The position numbers and the translations under genes are program-made. 16,879 nt of DNA, taken from Gammaproteobacteria bacterium (lineage in GTDB: Bacteria; Pseudomonadota; Gammaproteobacteria; UBA9214). The notes beneath the pieces are model-generated. The model was not told the origin of the DNA. It searched no databases and saw nothing but the letters and a program-made list of their open reading frames with translations. Below, piece after piece: positions 15,882 to 16,879 of this stretch. The DNA is taken from contig JAUVNM010000007.1 of the NCBI GenBank assembly GCA_030599705.1, positions 1 through 16,879 of the forward strand, written 5' to 3'. The stretch's first letter is position 1. Every line of letters begins with the position of its first letter.

Positions 15882-16175
15882 TCAGAAGATTGATTCTCTG
15901 TTTGCAAGCTCTTCTTCTATCATTTTTTTGAGCTTGTCTCTGCAATCAATCACCTTGCAGTGGCCGGCATGCCCGCAGCAGAGTTCGAGATCTCGAATCT
16001 TGTTATCTTCAACATCCAGCAAGCAGACCAATGCAATCTCTTCTTTTTCGCACTCTGATTCGGCCTGTTCCAGTAACGTGACCGTATTATACCCCTCGAC
16101 ATACCGCTTTATCGCAACCAAAGCGATATGATCGAAATCATAATTCCCCAGGCATCTTGGATTATGGCAGGACAT
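15882..16175 (-). CDS. Small Cys-rich protein, possible metal binder
   Basis: The family is not recognised. The 97-aa product has Cys and His residues grouped at the start (CHNPRC) and late in the chain (ELCCGHAGHCKVIDCRD), a pattern suggesting zinc, iron-sulfur or copper binding. The middle is a protein-like alternation (DHIALVAIKRYVEGYNTVTLLEQAESECEKEEIALVCLLDVE) ending in a charged helix. ATG 16175 is chosen for the natural MSCHNPRC beginning, but GTG 16193 has AAGGA 7 nt upstream and would add six residues, so the start is uncertain. By eye it is more AT-rich than guaBA. It is in the same orientation as the 65-aa gene and the mtoX unit. Confidence 0.65.
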   Translation of the reverse strand: MSCHNPRCLGNYDFDHIALVAIKRYVEGYNTVTLLEQAESECEKEEIALVCLLDVEDNKIRDLELCCGHAGHCKVIDCRDKLKKMIEEELANRESIF

Positions 16176-16295
16176 AACGTGTACAAGGATCACCAAATCA
16201 TCCTTCTTGTAATAGGGTTGAAGCTATTTCATGTACAAGCAAGATACTTTGATGTGGATCAACTCAAATGGATGCAGAAATCCGCAAAAACAGGT

Positions 16296-16793
16296 TTACC
16301 GCTGCGCTGCCAGCACCTCCCGGTACAACCCGGCATCGGTCTCACTGAAACAACAGGTGATCACCCGGTCAAACCGGTCCTCGTATGCCAGCATACAGGT
16401 TATGGCAATCTCCGTTGCCGGCTGTTTCGGATAACCGTACACACCGGTACTGATGGCCGGGAAGGCGATCGAGCGCACATCATTGTACAGCGCGATTTCG
16501 AAACTGTTCTGGTAGCAGGCCTTCAGCAAGGCGGGCTCATAGTGGTCACCCCCCTTCCATACCGGCCCCACCGAATGGATCACGTAGCGTGCCGGCAGCT
16601 CGAAGCCGGGGCTGATTCTCGCTTCCCCGGTACGGCAGCCCTTCAGCGTACGACAATAGTCTTTCAGCAACGGGCCCGCGGCACGGTGAATGGCACCGTC
16701 CACTCCCCCGCCGCCAAGCAGCGAACGGTTGGCCGCGTTGACGACGGCGTCCACCTCCAGGGTCGTAATATCAGCGGTGATGATTTCGATCAT
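16296..16793 (-). CDS. Macrodomain protein, O-acetyl-ADP-ribose deacetylase (YmdB/MacroD type)
   Basis: Macrodomains of this type bind ADP-ribose and hydrolyse O-acetyl-ADP-ribose or remove mono-ADP-ribose from proteins, in the cytosol. The 165-aa chain is a single domain. It begins IEIITADIT and has VVNAANRSLLGGGGVDGAIH (about 17-36) with the catalytic-type Asn22 and Asp32 and the Gly-rich phosphate loop. VIHSVGPVW follows at 71-79, and AISTGVYGYP (113-122) is the second ribose-phosphate loop. All signature residues are present. AAGG lies about 13 nt before ATG 16793, longer than usual. It appears to be a single gene with no clear functional link to its neighbours. Confidence 0.93.
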   Translation of the reverse strand: MIEIITADITTLEVDAVVNAANRSLLGGGGVDGAIHRAAGPLLKDYCRTLKGCRTGEARISPGFELPARYVIHSVGPVWKGGDHYEPALLKACYQNSFEIALYNDVRSIAFPAISTGVYGYPKQPATEIAITCMLAYEDRFDRVITCCFSETDAGLYREVLAAQR

Positions 16794-16825
16794 TGTTCAA
16801 TAATAACCTTTGATGATGAGCATTT

Positions 16826-16879
16826 CCCCGCGGGGCGCGGGTCCTACAAGGAGGCCGAGAATACAACGAACCGTAGGAC
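16826..16879. repeat. Palindrome and inverted repeat at the window edge, REP-like
   Basis: CCCCGCGGGG (16826-16835) is a perfect palindrome, followed by GTCCTAC (16841-16847) and its reverse complement GTAGGAC at 16873-16879. GGTCCTAC/GTAGGA sequences of this kind are common in dispersed proteobacterial repeats. The element may continue beyond the window. Confidence 0.35.

Noticed and set aside
1..16879. CRISPR array, rRNA or IS element with transposase
   Set aside because: I saw no regularly spaced repeat array, no rRNA sequence and no transposase or integrase reading frame in the window.

Overview
The window reads as chromosomal DNA of a gammaproteobacterium, possibly a sulfur-metabolising one. 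The evidence is the guaB-guaA order, the guaB / xseA divergent pair, xseA followed by an M23 peptidase, REP-like GTCA-CCCGCG palindromes, and a periplasmic methanethiol oxidase locus. I cannot name the genus from the sequence alone.

Layout. (1) 1-1731: a hipB-hipA type II toxin-antitoxin operon behind an operator array of three CGTACG sites about 50 bp apart. (2) 1679-6236: a stretch bounded by a 53-bp direct repeat with one mismatch. The right copy is the last 12 nt of guaA plus 41 nt downstream; the left copy supplies the last codons and stop of hipA. It holds a giant AsmA-family gene and the 5'-truncated, stop-interrupted remnant of an unidentified gene. This looks like att-site scarring of island integration at the 3' end of guaA. 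(3) 6225-9494: guaA and guaB (GMP synthesis), leftward, with a REP-like doublet between them and a good sigma-70 promoter before guaB. (4) 9635-11906: xseA (exonuclease VII large subunit) and a secreted M23/LytM endopeptidase, rightward. (5) 12052-15301: a leftward pair, a SCO1/SenC-MauG fusion protein and a periplasmic methanethiol oxidase (SBP56/MtoX). (6) 15302-15808: a 307-bp gap with a compact four-way-junction fold, followed by an intrinsic-terminator-like hairpin on the plus strand that overlaps the end of a small leftward gene. (7) 15609-16793: two small unrecognised genes (one Cys-rich) and a macrodomain protein.

The most notable biology is the mtoX locus. Separate SCO1/SenC and MauG genes are known neighbours of mtoX; here both are joined in one secreted polypeptide, suggesting coupled copper delivery and c-type-haem oxidation for maturing MtoX or handling its products. 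Second is the guaA-end att duplication, which has rewritten the ends of two unrelated reading frames. Third is the structured element upstream of mtoX, a candidate small RNA or mobile repeat.
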